From Prunus persica (taxonomy: Eukaryota; Streptophyta; Magnoliopsida; Rosales; Rosaceae), in assembly GCF_000346465.2 (NCBI RefSeq), contig NC_034015.1, forward strand, positions 1,998,838 to 2,062,837: a DNA stretch of 64,000 nt. Reading direction: 5' to 3'. A program made the translations under genes and the position numbers. The notes under the pieces are model-generated. The model was not told where the DNA came from. It searched no databases and worked only from the letters and a program-made list of their open reading frames with translations. Positions 9,390-21,683 of this stretch are shown here, one piece after another. How positions within the stretch are numbered: position 1 is the first letter of the stretch; each line of letters starts with the position of its first letter.

Positions 9390-11764
9390 TAGTGTCTATA
9401 TTCAATTAGGATTATAAAGCATTTAAAAAGATTTTAAAAATCCGGGTGTATTCAATTTGAATTTATACAAACTTTAAAAAAGGTTTTACAAGTCTAGGTG
9501 TATTCAATTCTGACTAGTATGAACTTTCAAAAAGTCCATTCAAATATGGGTGTATTCAATTAGGATTATAAAAAAGTTGAATCAAATCTAGGTGTATTCA
9601 AAAGGTCATATATTTGGAAGGATTTCATTAAGTGATAAATTTTAGTAGGTTTTAAGGTGAGAGCTATAAATAACAAAGACCATAATAAGTCCAACCTCCC
9701 CCCAAAGTATTTCATCAGATTTTTTCTCTCTCCCTAGCTTTTCTCTCTGCAACAGAAGACAAACAGCCTCCTTCCTCTATCTATGAAGGTATGCTCCCTA
9801 TTTTTTCTTTGATCAATACCTCGTTGAGTTTTCTTTTTTCATTATTTTTTTTCCTTGATTTTTCTTCATTGTGTTTTTCTTGTTATTTGGGTGTAGTTTG
9901 GGGTTACAGGTTTAGCTTGGGGTTAGGGTTTATGCTTTGTTACTAGGGTTTATGCTTGTTACTAGGGTTTATACTTGTTTTCCTTATAAAATATCTATAT
10001 ACCACTTTATAAGAATTGTTCATTGAATCACTGGATAGGATAGGAAATAGAAATATAGTAACTGAAAACCTTTCTATAATCGAACAAAAAAACTGAGACA
10101 AATAGAGATAAACAGTAAAAAAAACAAAAAAACAAAAACAAAAAACAAAAAGCCAAAAATTAACTACAAGTTTTAAATGATGCTTTGGAAGCCTAAACGA
10201 CCTCAAAAGCCCAAAATCCATCATATGTCGCAGTGAGTTTGACTCGTGGCATCGTTCCCTTTTCAAAAAGGTATCATATATCTCAATCGAAGCTCAGACG
10301 CCAAATCTGTAAATTCCTACTGCGCCATTTTTCCATTCTTCACTCCAATTCTTCTTCAATCCAGTCAACCATTTGTTCTATATCATTCATGTTTGTATTC
10401 AACATAAGATGTGTTTGTTAGGATCTATGGTTGCTTATGTGCATTTTTTGGGATCAACGTTTGTAGTTTTGTATATTTTTTATGCTATATTTGTGATTGA
10501 CATGATAAAATTCATAGTTGCACCACTTAAATGGAGTTTGAAAATACATAACAAGTAAATGGAAAAGGGAAGAGCAAAAAAGATTATAATGCTTGGAGTG
10601 TGGAAGAGAATAGAATGTTGTTGCAACTCGTGGTTGATGCTGCAACCCGTGGATGGCGTGATGCTAATGGAATGCTAAGCAAGGCAACTGTAGAAACCAA
10701 AATACTCCCCAAGATTAATGAAAAACTTAGGTGTCACAAAACCTATTCTCAAGACCAGAGTCGGTTGAAGTACTTTAAAAGAGAATACCAAAAATATTCA
10801 CAGCTTCTCCGTCACAGCTCTGGGTTTGGGTGAGATCCAACAACAAAGAAATTCATTGCTCTTGAAGAAGTTTGGAAAGACTACTTTAAGGTTAGGTTAT
10901 TAAATTTTCTTTAAATAATTATGTTTGGTAACTTGAATACATAATTATGTTAAATTATTATTATTTTATTATTTTTGTTATAGTCCCACCCAAAAGATAC
11001 AAGTATTCAAACAAAAACTTGTGAAGACTATAAGGATCTGCAAATTGTAATTGGGAATGCAACTGCTATTGGAAGAAACTCATTAGGATTGGGTGATGAT
11101 ACTCATGCAAGAACTTTTAGAGTGGAAGATAGACATGTTGGAATAGATGTTATGAATTTGGCTTTTTATTTCATGTTGTTTAAAATTTTATTTCATGTTG
11201 GTACAAATCAAGTATCAAAACATCTCTTAAAATTGAATCACCATTAGATACATTGACAACAATGCTACTGTATAAAATAATTTTACTTTGTATACTTTCC
11301 ATCTTTTTTTTTTAATTTCAATTCATGCACGCTACTATCAATGCTACTATATAAAATAAGCATTGACACCAATGCTACTATCAGAACATCTATTGAGGTT
11401 CGATTGTTTTGTTGTTTGTAAATAATAGTATGATAATTTTGTGATTTTTTTTCCAACAAGGTTGTGGCATTCATGACTAATTATGTGGCTGTCAATATTA
11501 TCGAGATTACCAGTTAGCTATTCATGGCTAATTAGTTGGCTCTTAGCATTTGTTTTTTTAAAAATATGTTAAAGAAATTACAGAAGTTTAGAATAAAAGC
11601 CATACAAATCTTAAGAAAGTTTATTAAAAAATTATATAAAAGTTTTCTGAAAGTCTATCAAGTTCTATATGAATTCTAAAAATTCCATCAAGTTTTATGA
11701 AATCTAATACTTAAACAAAATCTTTTTAAACGCTTTATAATCCTAACTAAATACACTCCCCTTA
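9390..11764 (+). mobile_element. DNA transposon with subterminal GTGTATTCAATT repeats, probably Harbinger-type
   Basis: The left end near 9392 reads into TTCAATTAGGATTATAAAGC and TTTAAAAAGATTTT. The complement of the right end near 11725-11764 gives TTTAGTTAGGATTATAAAGC and TTTAAAAAGATTTT, so these are terminal inverted repeats of roughly 40 bp. Inside the left end GTGTATTCAATT recurs at about 9447, 9507 and 9549. The element encloses a Myb/SANT-like pseudogene, the accessory protein typical of PIF/Harbinger elements. No DDE transposase is seen, and the target duplication is not clean. Superfamily assignment is inference. Confidence 0.6.
10561..11160 (+). pseudogene. Myb/SANT-like DNA-binding protein, transposon-borne, broken
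   Basis: In the frame through 10588 the sequence reads DYNAWSVEENRMLLQLVVDA, followed by GWRDANGMLSK and later YQKYSQLLRHSSGFG. This is the Myb/SANT-like domain pattern with the conserved Trp and GFG. The codon after GFG is TGA (10831-10833) where the family has GFGWD. The frame then continues as DPTTKKFIALEEVWKDYF. A GT...AG intron fits 10891-10983, after which SHPKDTSIQTKTCEDY and LQIVIGNATAIGR continue the domain. The single nonsense codon makes this a recent pseudogene. In Harbinger elements such a protein partners the transposase and binds element DNA. Confidence 0.75.
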
Positions 11765-12087
11765 AAGAAAAGAAACTTACGAGAGGGGCAGTTCCTCAAA
11801 ATAACAAAAGAAAACAAAAAAGCAAGGCATGATAGGAAGTGGGTGGGATCCACACGTATGAGTATGGCCAATGCCATGTATGTTCATCAAGACTTGGGAA
11901 TCTCTTTTATATCACAAGACTTGGGAATCTTTGTGATCAAACACAAGTCAAAAAAAGCACAGTGGCTTATGATTGGTGAGTTTGTTTGTTTGTAAATACA
12001 ACTTTCACTGCTCTCTGCTACTTCTTCTCAGAAGAAAAAGCATTTGATCATCTCATATTCCAATTTTCCTAAACAGCTGAAGGAAGG
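11765..12087 (+). other. Upstream region of the NAC gene
   Basis: About 320 bases between the transposon end and the NAC start codon. No strong TATA box stands out; TTTGTAAATACAAC near 11985 is the only weak candidate. The transposon therefore forms the distal upstream sequence of the gene. Confidence 0.35.
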
Positions 12088-14130
12088 ATGAGCAGCAGTA
12101 TGAGCACAACAGAAGAATCAGTGCTTGATTTGCTGCCCAAGTTCAGATTCCATCCCTCTGAGGAGGAAATGGTGAACCTTTTGAAGAATAAGGTGGAGGG
12201 CCAGGACTCCCAAGCCATGCCTGATGAAATCGTTGACAAGCCTTGGGATTTACCTGATAATGAATCTATCCAACTTTTTTGTCGCTTCTTGAAGAGGATG
12301 ATGCAGGGCAAGGCCTCCCAATCCATCCCTGAAATCGATGTCTACAAGTACGAGCCTTGGGATTTAGCTGGTAATCCATTAATCTGTCTCAATTTCTCTT
12401 CACTGCCCATTTTCACATTTCCAAGGTATATATGATGTCTGTTTATACATAATCTTGATCAATTATCCTGTTTTTCTCATTTCCAATTTACAATTTTGTT
12501 CAATAATTTATGCTGTTGTGAAATCTGTTGTTTTGTTGTTCATTACTTCAAGACTTGCTTGCATTTTGCAGAGCTCATGTTCCCAGACTCTCCATATCAA
12601 CCTAGGGCCTGGTTCTCCTTCAGCCGACCTGATTACAAATATGCCAACAGTAGTCGCTGCAACAGGGCCACAGGGAAGGGCTTCTGGAAAATCACAGGCA
12701 AGCCACGACAAGTCAAGTCTCGACAACTCCCCAAATCGGTCACTTGCAAAAAGAGGACCTTGACCTTCCATGAAGGTCGTGTGTCTAAGTCCAGGAACAC
12801 CGGCTGGGTCAGGCAGGAGTACTATCTCACTCCAACTGACCCAGGTTCTAATCCCAATCAGCTGAGTGGCTTTGTTCTCTGCCGCATGAAGAATAAGTCA
12901 ACTGACAATGAGTCTGATGATAAGAAGCAGCAGGATGTTTCAATCTGTGTTGAATCAGCTGATCCTGGTATTGCTGGCTGCATGGCCTCTAATTCTGAGC
13001 TTGATCAAGCTGCTGGAATTCATCTGATTCCGGAGGCAGAAGAACATCTGACATACAAAGAGCTAGAACATGTTCTCCTTGGAAGTGGCAATCAGAACGA
13101 TGGTGAACCTAATGGCTTTGTTTCATCTGATTTTGATGATATGATTCAAGAGGTGAGAATTAATCTGCTTTTTGAAGATTTCTGATGTAAAATTGGAAAT
13201 GTGGAGCACACGAAATATATCAATAACTTAATGCTTGCTTGCTTGTTTGTGATTCTTAATCTGGCAGCTATGTGCTAAGGGAGGAGAGTATCTGGATTCA
13301 CCTTCTCCTCCTGAGCGGCCTCACCAACACCAGCTACCTCAGCTGGGAAATGTTCCTGTTACTGGTGATTACGTTGGCTCTAATTCTAATAACCAAGCTG
13401 CTGCTATCAATCATATGATTCCACACCCAGAAGATTTTCTGACCTACAAGGAGCTAGAACATGTTCTTGGCACTTGCAATCCTGATGCTGGTGAACCTGG
13501 TGGCTGTGTTTCATCTAATATGCTTCAAAAGGTGAGACTTTTTGAACATTTTCTGATGTGAACTTGTTGATATGAAGCACAAGAAGTATATCAAAACTTA
13601 TCACTTGCTTGTTTTGTGATCCTTAATCTGGCAATGGCAGTTATGTGCTCAGCTAGGAGAAGAGCTGGATTCACCCATTCCTCCTCCTGGGCCACCTGAG
13701 CTGGGAAATGCTACTTATGTCTATACTGATGAATGCAGTAGCTGGCCATCTCCAATTGGGGATAATGATTCTTCTCTTCCAAACAAGAATAGTATTCCGA
13801 CCAACTATGAAAGTAAACCAGTTAGCTATGACAGTAAACCAGTTAGCAATACCGCCTCTAATTTCGAGAATCAAACTAGGATTTCAGAGGTGAGAATCCA
13901 CATGCTCTTTGAAACTTTCATATACATAATTCTTAATATGGAGCACAAGAAGAACACGGAAACTTAACACTTGCTTGTTATGATTCTTAATCCAGGTTTA
14001 TTCTCAAGCAGAAGAAAATCTGGAATCGTTCTTTCGTCAATTTGAGCTAGAGGGAGATTTTCTGCATGCCAATAACTATATTGGATGCAATGAGTCGCAA
14101 TCTGCGACTCTTTTCCCACAAAGTTCTTGA
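12088..14130 (+). CDS. NAC-domain transcription factor, divergent, five exons
   Basis: Proposed exons are 12088-12370, 12572-13152, 13268-13531, 13641-13889 and 13996-14130, totalling 1512 nt (503 residues) with GT/AG junctions and consistent phase. NAC proteins are plant transcription factors that bind DNA through an N-terminal domain. Here the domain starts LLPKFRFHPSEEEMV and continues through KPWDLP, ARAWFSF-type spacing, NRATGKGFWKITGKP, CKKRTLTFHEGR and TGWVRQEYYL, matching NAC subdomains A to D. A second partial copy of the subdomain A/B border, ending YKYEPWDLA, is inserted (about residues 60-93). The C-terminal part carries repeated LTYKELEHVL and SPxPP segments in exons 2, 3 and 4. 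There is no transmembrane segment. The start is the first ATG in the open frame; ATG 12100 (fifth codon) is an alternative. All frames are open, so it is probably functional or only recently inactive. Confidence 0.82.
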
Positions 14131-14285
14131 ATAACAGAAACATCATAAACTCTTTTCAATGACTACAAAATACCAAAATCATTGGAAAGGGTTTATGACG
14201 TGTGTGGGAGGGATTTTCGTTCCCAAAGAATAAGGAGTAAAAGACCACACCCTGCAAAACAATACGGAGTAAAAGACAATACAAT
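14131..14285 (+). other. 3' flank of the NAC gene
   Basis: Short AT-rich 3' region after the stop codon. No clear polyadenylation signal is singled out, and the sequence soon passes into the tandem repeat. Confidence 0.4.
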
Positions 14286-14815
14286 AGTCAACGAATGGAT
14301 GGAGATTAGACCCTTCGATGCCTAAGTTAGGCCGAGTGTTTGTAGTCAACAATAGTCAACAATAGTCAACAAATGGATGGAGATTAGACCATTCGATGCC
14401 TAAGTTAGGCCGAGTGTTTGTAATCAACAATAGTCAACAATAGTCGACAAATGGATGGAGATTAGACCCTTCGATGCCTAAGTTAGGCCGAGTGTTTGTA
14501 GTCAACAATAGTCAACAATAGTCACAATAGTCGCCAATAGTCGCCAATAGTCGCCAATAGTCGCCAATAGTCGCAATAGTCAACAATAGTCGACAAATGG
14601 ATGGAGATAAGACCCTTCGATGCCTAAGTTAGGCCGAGTGTTTGTAAGAAAACAATAGTCAACAAAAGGATGGAGATTTCTTTACGGGGGTGTTGGCCAA
14701 AGACCCTTCAATGCCTAAGTTAGGCAGAGTGTTTGTAGGAAAACGATAGTCAACAAAAGGATGGAGATTTTTTCAGGGGGGTGTTGGCCAAAGACCCTTT
14801 GATGCCTAAGTTATC
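14286..14815 (+). repeat. Tandem repeat array of about 110-bp units with an embedded CAATAGTCG minisatellite
   Basis: The unit contains ATGGATGGAGATTAGACC, TTCGATGCCTAAGTTAGGCC, GAGTGTTTGTA and several CAATAGTCAA blocks. It recurs about five times, at roughly 14296, 14375, 14450, 14595 and 14660, with the last two copies diverged. Between copies three and four CAATAGTCGC is iterated about six times (14505-14590). Reverse-complement sequence related to the last copy (TGTTGGCCAAAG, TGCCTAAGTTAG) occurs at about 51930-52010, so the unit derives from a dispersed repeat, possibly an LTR. Confidence 0.8.
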
Positions 14816-16240
14816 CCCGTAGATATTTTGCTCCCTCAAGTGGATGCCACAGTGACGCTGACACTGAAGTACTCCATGGAAAGATTTTCTGTATTAGCTA
14901 TTGGAGAGAAACACAACATTTTAGTTATAGGAGAATATCAAAGGGGACTTATAAACCACAAGAGTCCTTGTGAGAATGTTTCTCTAACTCACGTTATTGT
15001 AGACAGTGATATTCTCCTACAAATAATTCAACTGTGTTGAGTAAAACACTCACAGTTGTCTAGGCTTTGGAAACTTGTTCGTAGTTACTAGTCTGTCACA
15101 GACGGCAAGGGTTACGTCTCTTTGATGTGTGTGTAACCCAGAAAAAGAAAGAAAATGTGTTCCAGCATCCCCAAAATTAGAAAGAAAGACCAGCAAATGA
15201 AATTGGTTGAAATGTTATCAGAACTCTCTACCCTTCTCTGAATGCAATGAGTACAGACGAAGTAAAGATGTCTTTTCTCAGAAGCAGTCTTTTGGAGATG
15301 GTAGTACTTCCTCTATCAAGACAAACTACAGATATTCCTCAGATCAATAGTCTTCTTCAACTAGGATATCTATCCTACAACTAGCCTCCATTCACGTCTT
15401 CACTGAACACATGGGAGGTGCTCCGAGAAGAATCCGAGTGCAGAGTAGTATCACAAGACAAGGTGAGAAAGAATCAAGCTGAGAACAGGAAAGAACCCTT
15501 TCTTTCTCAGAGCAGTTAAATGAAATATGTTACAATGTAGCTTTGACATTGAGGAGGTTATTTGCTATTCTCACTCAACTGAATTTCATTTATGTTTGCA
15601 GGTCTAGGAAGCTGCAGCTCATTTTATTGTTGTTCATACTGTTTAAAGCAGGCATGGAATGGGCAGCTGGCACCAAATGCAAGGGTTCTTTTACTTTCCT
15701 GAAAGCATCTTCTTCATGCCATAAACCAAGTCCTCCCATGGTACTATAACAGGCTTGGTTTTGTTCCACGGTTGCTATCATTATAGAAGTGGCTCTATAC
15801 AGAAGCATCTGCTACATGGCTGCTGGAGTCTCAGTTTAATATGTTACTTGTCATGGATTTGTGAGTACTTTAAAGAAATTCTTGACTTGTATGCTCCTCT
15901 TTCCTTGGCTTTACCACACCATGCAGATTCAAATGCCTTGGTCATTGGGTAAGCAATAAATTTTGTCTTTGGGAAGTAAGTAATTTAACAGATTTTTTGA
16001 TAGAATTAAGGATAAAGTTTAAGTGAGACACTAAAACTAGTTTCATGAGACCAGATAGTCAAAGCAACTTTTCAAAGGCAAGTGAGACAAACTATTGAAT
16101 TGAAAATAAGGATGCCTCTTAAGTCTTAACAGATTATTGCACAAACTATACTCAGATCATATAAGCTTAAAGTGTGTGTCCGTAGAAAAGTTTATACAAA
16201 ACTTGCAGAAGGCTGGCGAGGATGGGAAGAGGTCAAGCCC
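14816..16240. other. Unassigned region with no gene I can support
   Basis: Short open frames only. Around 15600-15955 two frames show stretches that could be decayed coding sequence (an FHG-type segment near 15770), but no family match is convincing. The rest resembles degraded retrotransposon flank. Confidence 0.3.
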
Positions 16241-18172
16241 CTACTTGAAAGAATTAAAGAAGCTGACTGTGTCATTGAGGGCCTGGATAAAGTCATCAAT
16301 ATCCTCGACAGTGTTGCATGAGTGAAGACTTGCCCGTGCACTTGCACTCACTCCTAAATGCCGGTGAAGGGGTTGCGCATAATGGTAATCTGATTGCATA
16401 GCCATTTCTTGCTGGGATCACATAACTCAGTATAAGCTATTTTATTAAATCTCATTTATGTTCCTTCCATACCTGTTGGTCAAGAAAAGTTGCCAGATAT
16501 GTAGGGTGTATATTTTCGACGTTGAAAGAACATCGAGCAGCGCAGAAGACATGTTCTGAGGGGGCTGTACGATAAATGCGAATATCAGGGACCGAACGAA
16601 GTCTATTGTATAGATATTTTGCAAGAAATATCTGTAAAAATAAAAAATAAAATTGCAATCAACTTAAGTACTACATAAACATGTGATCTTGGCTTCAAAA
16701 AGAAAAGCACAATCTTGGTATAGATTTCGTTAGATAAAGTACTTGGAATGGAATCCAACTGTTTACTACAGATCAATAATCCAATTCTTTTGTCAATTGC
16801 TTCCATCAATAATCATGAAATATTTAACTGAACATGTAATTTTTATTTTTTTTACTTCATTTACTTGTCCTGTCTATGTGAATTGAATAGTAGTGAACAT
16901 AAACGGACGGTATTGAACTCGGCAGACCTTTATGTAAGACCACATACACGACTGCAGTCTATTGTACTCAACTCACATGGATGTCAAATATCAATGAAGT
17001 CTTAAACGTTACTAGCCCTGTCAAATGCCTTTCTGGCGTCAACGTGATTTGCTTTGTATCTTTTGCATACAATTGCATACAATTACGCGATTCACCTTTC
17101 TGCCTTTTGGAGTCTTAAATGTTACTAGCCCTGTCAATGCAATACAGTTATCTTTTGCACTGTAATAGTTTCTCTTTCAATTACTACAATTAACCAAAAG
17201 AAAAGCCCTGCAACAAAACAGTATAAACCAGATATATAGAACAAGAAATTCAAAAGGTAGAAGAATTCAACTTACCTCATAATCATGTATTGTTTGCATA
17301 CCAAATCCTGATAGCTAATCAGTAGCTGCTCCTAACCCAATTGCTGTTGTTCCAGCCTCAAATCTAATTTAGGCAATGAGGGATAATTACAAAAGGATAT
17401 ATCAGAAGGTGGCACAAATCAGTGTATAATTAATGTAGATAAAGGAATCAAGCTTTAAAAGATAAGAGCACGAATAAAATGTGCCTAATAGCGTCTCCAC
17501 CCATAAGGGCTAAGTCTAGGGCAAGGGCAAGCAAGGGCTGCCACTATTCATGTGAATAGTGTTAGCCTTGCCATTTGTGGTTCCACCCATGAGGGCTAAG
17601 TCTAGGACAAGTCTAAGGCAAATACTATTCATTGTACTTTATTTCCTATTTTTTTATACTTTAAACCATTAATTTTGATAATGTTTTGTAATTAAATTTT
17701 CGGATAAGATTTTTGGTTGTCATATGTCCATTATGTTTTAGAAAAGATTTTCGGATGAGAATCTCGGTTGCCACGTGTCTTATTCAAGATAAATTTTTCG
17801 AATATTCATTAAAAAAATATATATAATATCAGATTTCAGATAAGATTTTTACCTTCTAAAATTGTGCTACGTGTCCCATGTCAGATAAGATTTTCAGATA
17901 TTTAAAAAAAAATTATAATCTCAAATTTCATATAAGATTTTCACTCTCTAAAATTGTGCCACGTGTCCCATGTCAAATAAGATTTTCAGATATTAAAAAA
18001 AAAAATTGTAATCTCATATTTCTGATAAGATTTTCACCCTCTAAAACTATGCCACATGTCATCTCTATCTTCTAAATCCCTCTATAAAACTACACCATCA
18101 ACTCATACCTCTCCCACCATCTCTTATCTATTCCTTCATTTCTCAGATTTTACAAAACACATTCTACTCTCA

Positions 18173-19398
18173 ATGTCAAACTTGAGGAGGGTGTTGGAGA
18201 GAAAACAGAAAGAAAGGGAAGAAATCTGGCGTAGATGTGCTGAAGAAGATCGGGACGCCGAAGAAGAAGAGGAACAAATGCTTGCAGCAGCGGTGTGTAT
18301 GCTTAATCAATCAAGGCAACACCATCGTCCTCGTACCCCAAATGTGGACAGACGTAGGGAGTCTCAGGGTAAGAATCTCTTGGAGGATTACTTTATCCCA
18401 AATTCGTTATATCATGTTTCTAAGTTTCGAGAGAGATATAGAATGCAGCCACATTTGTTCCAAAAAATCATGCATGAGATTGCAATGATGGGAAAATCAA
18501 CTATCCTAGAGTGCTTGGTGAGATTTTGTGATGCAGTGGAAAATTTGTACACAAGGAAGTACCTTCGCAAACCCACGCCGAGGGACCTGCAAAGGCTGCT
18601 AAAAAAATCGAGGCTCGAGGTTTCCCAGGCATGATTGGAAGCCTTGATTGCATGCACTGGCAGTGGAAGAATTGTCCTATTGCTTGGCAAGGAGAGTACG
18701 GAAATCGGAAGGGCCAAAAAAGTATAATTTTGGAAGCCGTAGCTTCATTCAACTGTTGGATTTGGCATGCCTTCTTCGGGGTTGCCGGATCTCAGAATGA
18801 CCTCAATGTCCTTGGTCAATTCCTGGTGTTCGACGAGGTATTGCAAGGTCATTCCCCCCAGATCACGTACCAAATCAACAATACCGTATACTCTGGTGCG
18901 TACTACCTTGCCAACGGAATTTATCCTAAGTGGACGATATTCATGAAAACAATTTCGAATTCCCAATCCGAGAAGGAAACAAGCTTTGCTTCCTTTCAAG
19001 AAGGTTACATGAAAGACGTGGAAAGGTGTTTTGGTATCTTGCAAGCTCGTTGGGCAATTATTAGGGGTGCTGCTCGGATGCTAGATGAGGAGGTGCTGCA
19101 AAGTATTATGATGACTTGCATCATCCTCCACAACATGATTGTGGAGGATGAGTATGACTACGATGCTCCAGAGGTGTTTGAACTCGATCCCATGAACACG
19201 GCGTTGACAAGAATATATAAAAGGCCGATGGGACCAAATGGATTACCAATGGAGCCCGAACCGTTAGTTCCGGATGGTCGATTTAGCAACCCCATGATTG
19301 ATCGTTATCAAGAAATGCAATTTTCATATGTTCACGAGCGACGTCAAGTTGACTTGATTGAGCACTTGTGGGAGATGAAAGGCAATCACAATGGATGA
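18173..19398 (+). pseudogene. Harbinger transposase (DDE nuclease), frameshifted and internally deleted
   Basis: The N-terminal part starts at ATG 18173 (MSNLRRVLERKQ) and includes a charged coil and FRERYRMQPHLFQKI. About 50 residues normally following this helix are absent before MGKSTILECLVRF. Near 18590-18605 a one-base frameshift breaks the frame. The catalytic part then runs from before 18631 to 19398. The DDE residues are visible: D in GSLDCMHW (codon at 18646), D in GSQNDLNVL (about 18799), E in KDVERCFGIL (about 19021). Conserved YYLANGIYP and CIILHNMIVEDE are also present. The enzyme would cut and paste the element, but the frameshift and deletion make it inactive. Confidence 0.9.
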
Positions 19399-19742
19399 AG
19401 TCAAGATTAGTGCTTTGTTTGCAATAAATTAAGGTTTGTTTTTAATTAATCTTTGTTTTGATGCTCAAATATTTTTAATAAATAGTCATATTATTTAATG
19501 CTTTTTTTATTTAATGAAAAGGAAACAACACGACAAATTAAAGGATAATACAACAATACAACATATGGCAAAGGTGATTCAATACAACCTAATGGTTTTC
19601 ATCATTTAACCAATCCGTATTGCTAGGCCCGTCGTCATGAAAAAGTTTTCTTCTCATCACATCCCTTCGTCTATGCTTCCAATAGGCCTTTGTTTCAGGA
19701 GACATATGACTCATATCCATGGGCATGATTTTCATCTCTCTA

Positions 19743-20640
19743 TCATCCATGTCTTTTTCTTGTGCCTGCTACTGTTGAATTACAAATGTGTGTCATGTCC
19801 GCTTCATCTCTTTTCAAGTCTCTCTCAATTCTTAGTGAGGTGTTCTTAGTTATTTGCTCCAATAATTGTACATATTCATTGTTCGAAGTGCCCCCTCTCT
19901 TGGTCTTTGTCGCCTTTCTCCCAATAGGTCTCTGCGGACGTGGGAGTGCTGACTCCGTTTCCATTGGGGAGTCCAATAGCGAATCGGTTGATGGCAAATC
20001 GTGGAGCGGCATCTCATTCAACACAAGCGGCGGTCCGGGGGGGAATAATTTTGAATCTCGAACAATCCTTCACAACTTCCCAACATTGAAAATGCACGAA
20101 ACTTTTTTTGCCTTGCCCCATGGCACCGAACCACATTTGTGCTTCGATGATCTATTAAAAATAAATAATTGGAAGTGCAAGAAAATATAAACTATTTTGA
20201 AATGCAAGAATAAAATTGATTATGCAAGAAAATATAGACAAAAATTGGAAATGCAAAAAGAAAAAAAAAGATTATGCAAGAAAAAGAAATAGAATATGCA
20301 ATAAAAAAAAAGTTACATTAAATTGATTAAAATGACAATTATAAATATTTTACCTCATCGGTAAAATTTTGATCGCTTCGAATGTTCTCCCTTGCTTTTG
20401 TCAAGGCATTTCTCCATTTCCCTAACTCTTTATTCATAAGTTTCCATCTACTAGACAAGGCCATTTCGGTCCGAATGGAACCCGATCGTTGCAAAATTCT
20501 CCATGAATTTTGCTCCACATATGATGGAACTTCATCTCATTGCCTGTGATAGGGTCATGACTAACATTCACCCAAGACTGACACAACGCAATATCTTCCT
20601 GAGTTGACCACGAGCCTCCGATTTTGACAGAAGATGCCAT
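19743..20640 (-). pseudogene. Harbinger-associated Myb/SANT-like protein, frameshifted
   Basis: On the minus strand ATG 20640 begins MASSVKIGGSWSTQEDIALC and QSWVNVSHDPITGNEMKFHH, a Myb/SANT (NAM-associated) domain. A one-base shift near 20480 moves the reading frame; the second frame continues RSGSIRTEMALSSRWKL and WRNALTKARENIRSDQNF to a GT donor near 20353. After an intron a further exon reads HFQCWEVVKDCSRFKIIPP. A second shift in a C run near 20036 leads to GPPLVLNEMPLHDLPSTDSL and a basic, coiled C-terminus ending at 19743. Two frameshifts make it non-functional. Its usual role is to partner the transposase at the element ends. Confidence 0.8.
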
Positions 20641-20900
20641 TTTTTTTTTTTATACAAATGGAAAGTAGTAGAAAAATGTGAGTGGAGAGTAAAAAATATT
20701 GGAAGGAGAAGAGTTTGAATGGAGAATTGGTGTGGGAAGTGAAAAATGTGAGTGGAGAGTAAAAAATATTGGAAGGAGAAGAGTTTGTATGGAGAATTGG
20801 TGTGGAAAGTGAATAATGTGAGTGGAGAGTAAAAAATATTGGATGGAGAAGAAATTGTATGAAGATTTGGTGTAGAAAGTAAATAAAATGGTTAGGTATT
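20641..20900 (+). repeat. Short tandem repeats inside the Harbinger element
   Basis: A unit containing GTGAGTGGAGAGTAAAAAAT, GGAAGGAGAAGAG and GGAGAATTGGTGTGG is repeated about three times, with increasing divergence. It is upstream of the Myb-like gene and may represent its promoter region. Confidence 0.7.
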
Positions 20901-21683
20901 TATAGGAAAAAAAAAATACATAATTTTTGGGTTTTTTTAAAAAAAAAAATTCAGAATTTTTTCGAATTTTTTTGGAATTTTTGTAGCCAAAAAAACGAGG
21001 ACCGTCGGATTTCTAGAAAAAAACCAATTGGAGATGCTTGGTTGCGACACGTGTCAAATGCCCGTTGGAGTCTATCAGGAGCGGCGTCAGCCCGCGTAAG
21101 TCAAATTTTTTTACCGTTGGCGCTTGTAATTCAAGCGCCAACGGTAAATAAATTTGAATTATCGTGCGCTGACGTCACCGTCCTGGGGCTGAAGCCTAGG
21201 CGAGACTTGCCCTTGGGCCTGCCCGAGTTGGTGGGACCCAGCGATTGCCTGGGCTCATTCATGCATTGGACTTGCTCTAAGAACAACCACGCTCATAAAG
21301 AGTGACTGCGTCAAGAAATAGCTAAAAATTTCGTCGGATAAGGGAAAAACTGACATTCCTTTAAGGTAATGGAAAACGAGATCATCTGTGGCGGATCCAG
21401 AAGAAAATAACACTAAAAAAACAGAAAAATAGTTTCTATCCAAATTTCAATTGTATACCACGAGTTCTCTTTTAAAAACTTTGCATTATAGTTTCATAAA
21501 TCATTTATTTTTTAATAATTTTAGGCACTTTTGTTTATGTCTCATCTAAAAGAGAATATCATTTTTTATAAAGAATAAATTTTTTTTTAATGAAACAAAC
21601 CCATCCCCCGACTTTGAAAAAGAAAATTAAAACAAAAAACAATACCTCTCATTTTCTTTTTCAAAAAAAAAAAAACAAAGCTA

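Larger units (their letters stand above)
17489..21277 (+). mobile_element. PIF/Harbinger DNA transposon, inactive
   Basis: The ends align imperfectly (TAGCGTCTCC on the left, complement GAGCAAGTCC on the right) and match the plant Harbinger terminus type. A 3-bp TAA target duplication lies at 17486-17488 and 21278-21280. Inside are a plus-strand DDE transposase pseudogene (18173-19398) and a minus-strand Myb/SANT-like partner pseudogene (19743-20640), the usual two-gene Harbinger layout. Both genes are damaged, so the copy is not autonomous. It sits in the broken NFS2 locus, left of element B. Confidence 0.85.

Noticed and set aside
15590..15952. Decayed alpha/beta-hydrolase gene suggested by an FHG motif near 15770
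   Set aside because: The match is limited to a few residues, no catalytic triad or consistent frame was found, and chance is sufficient.
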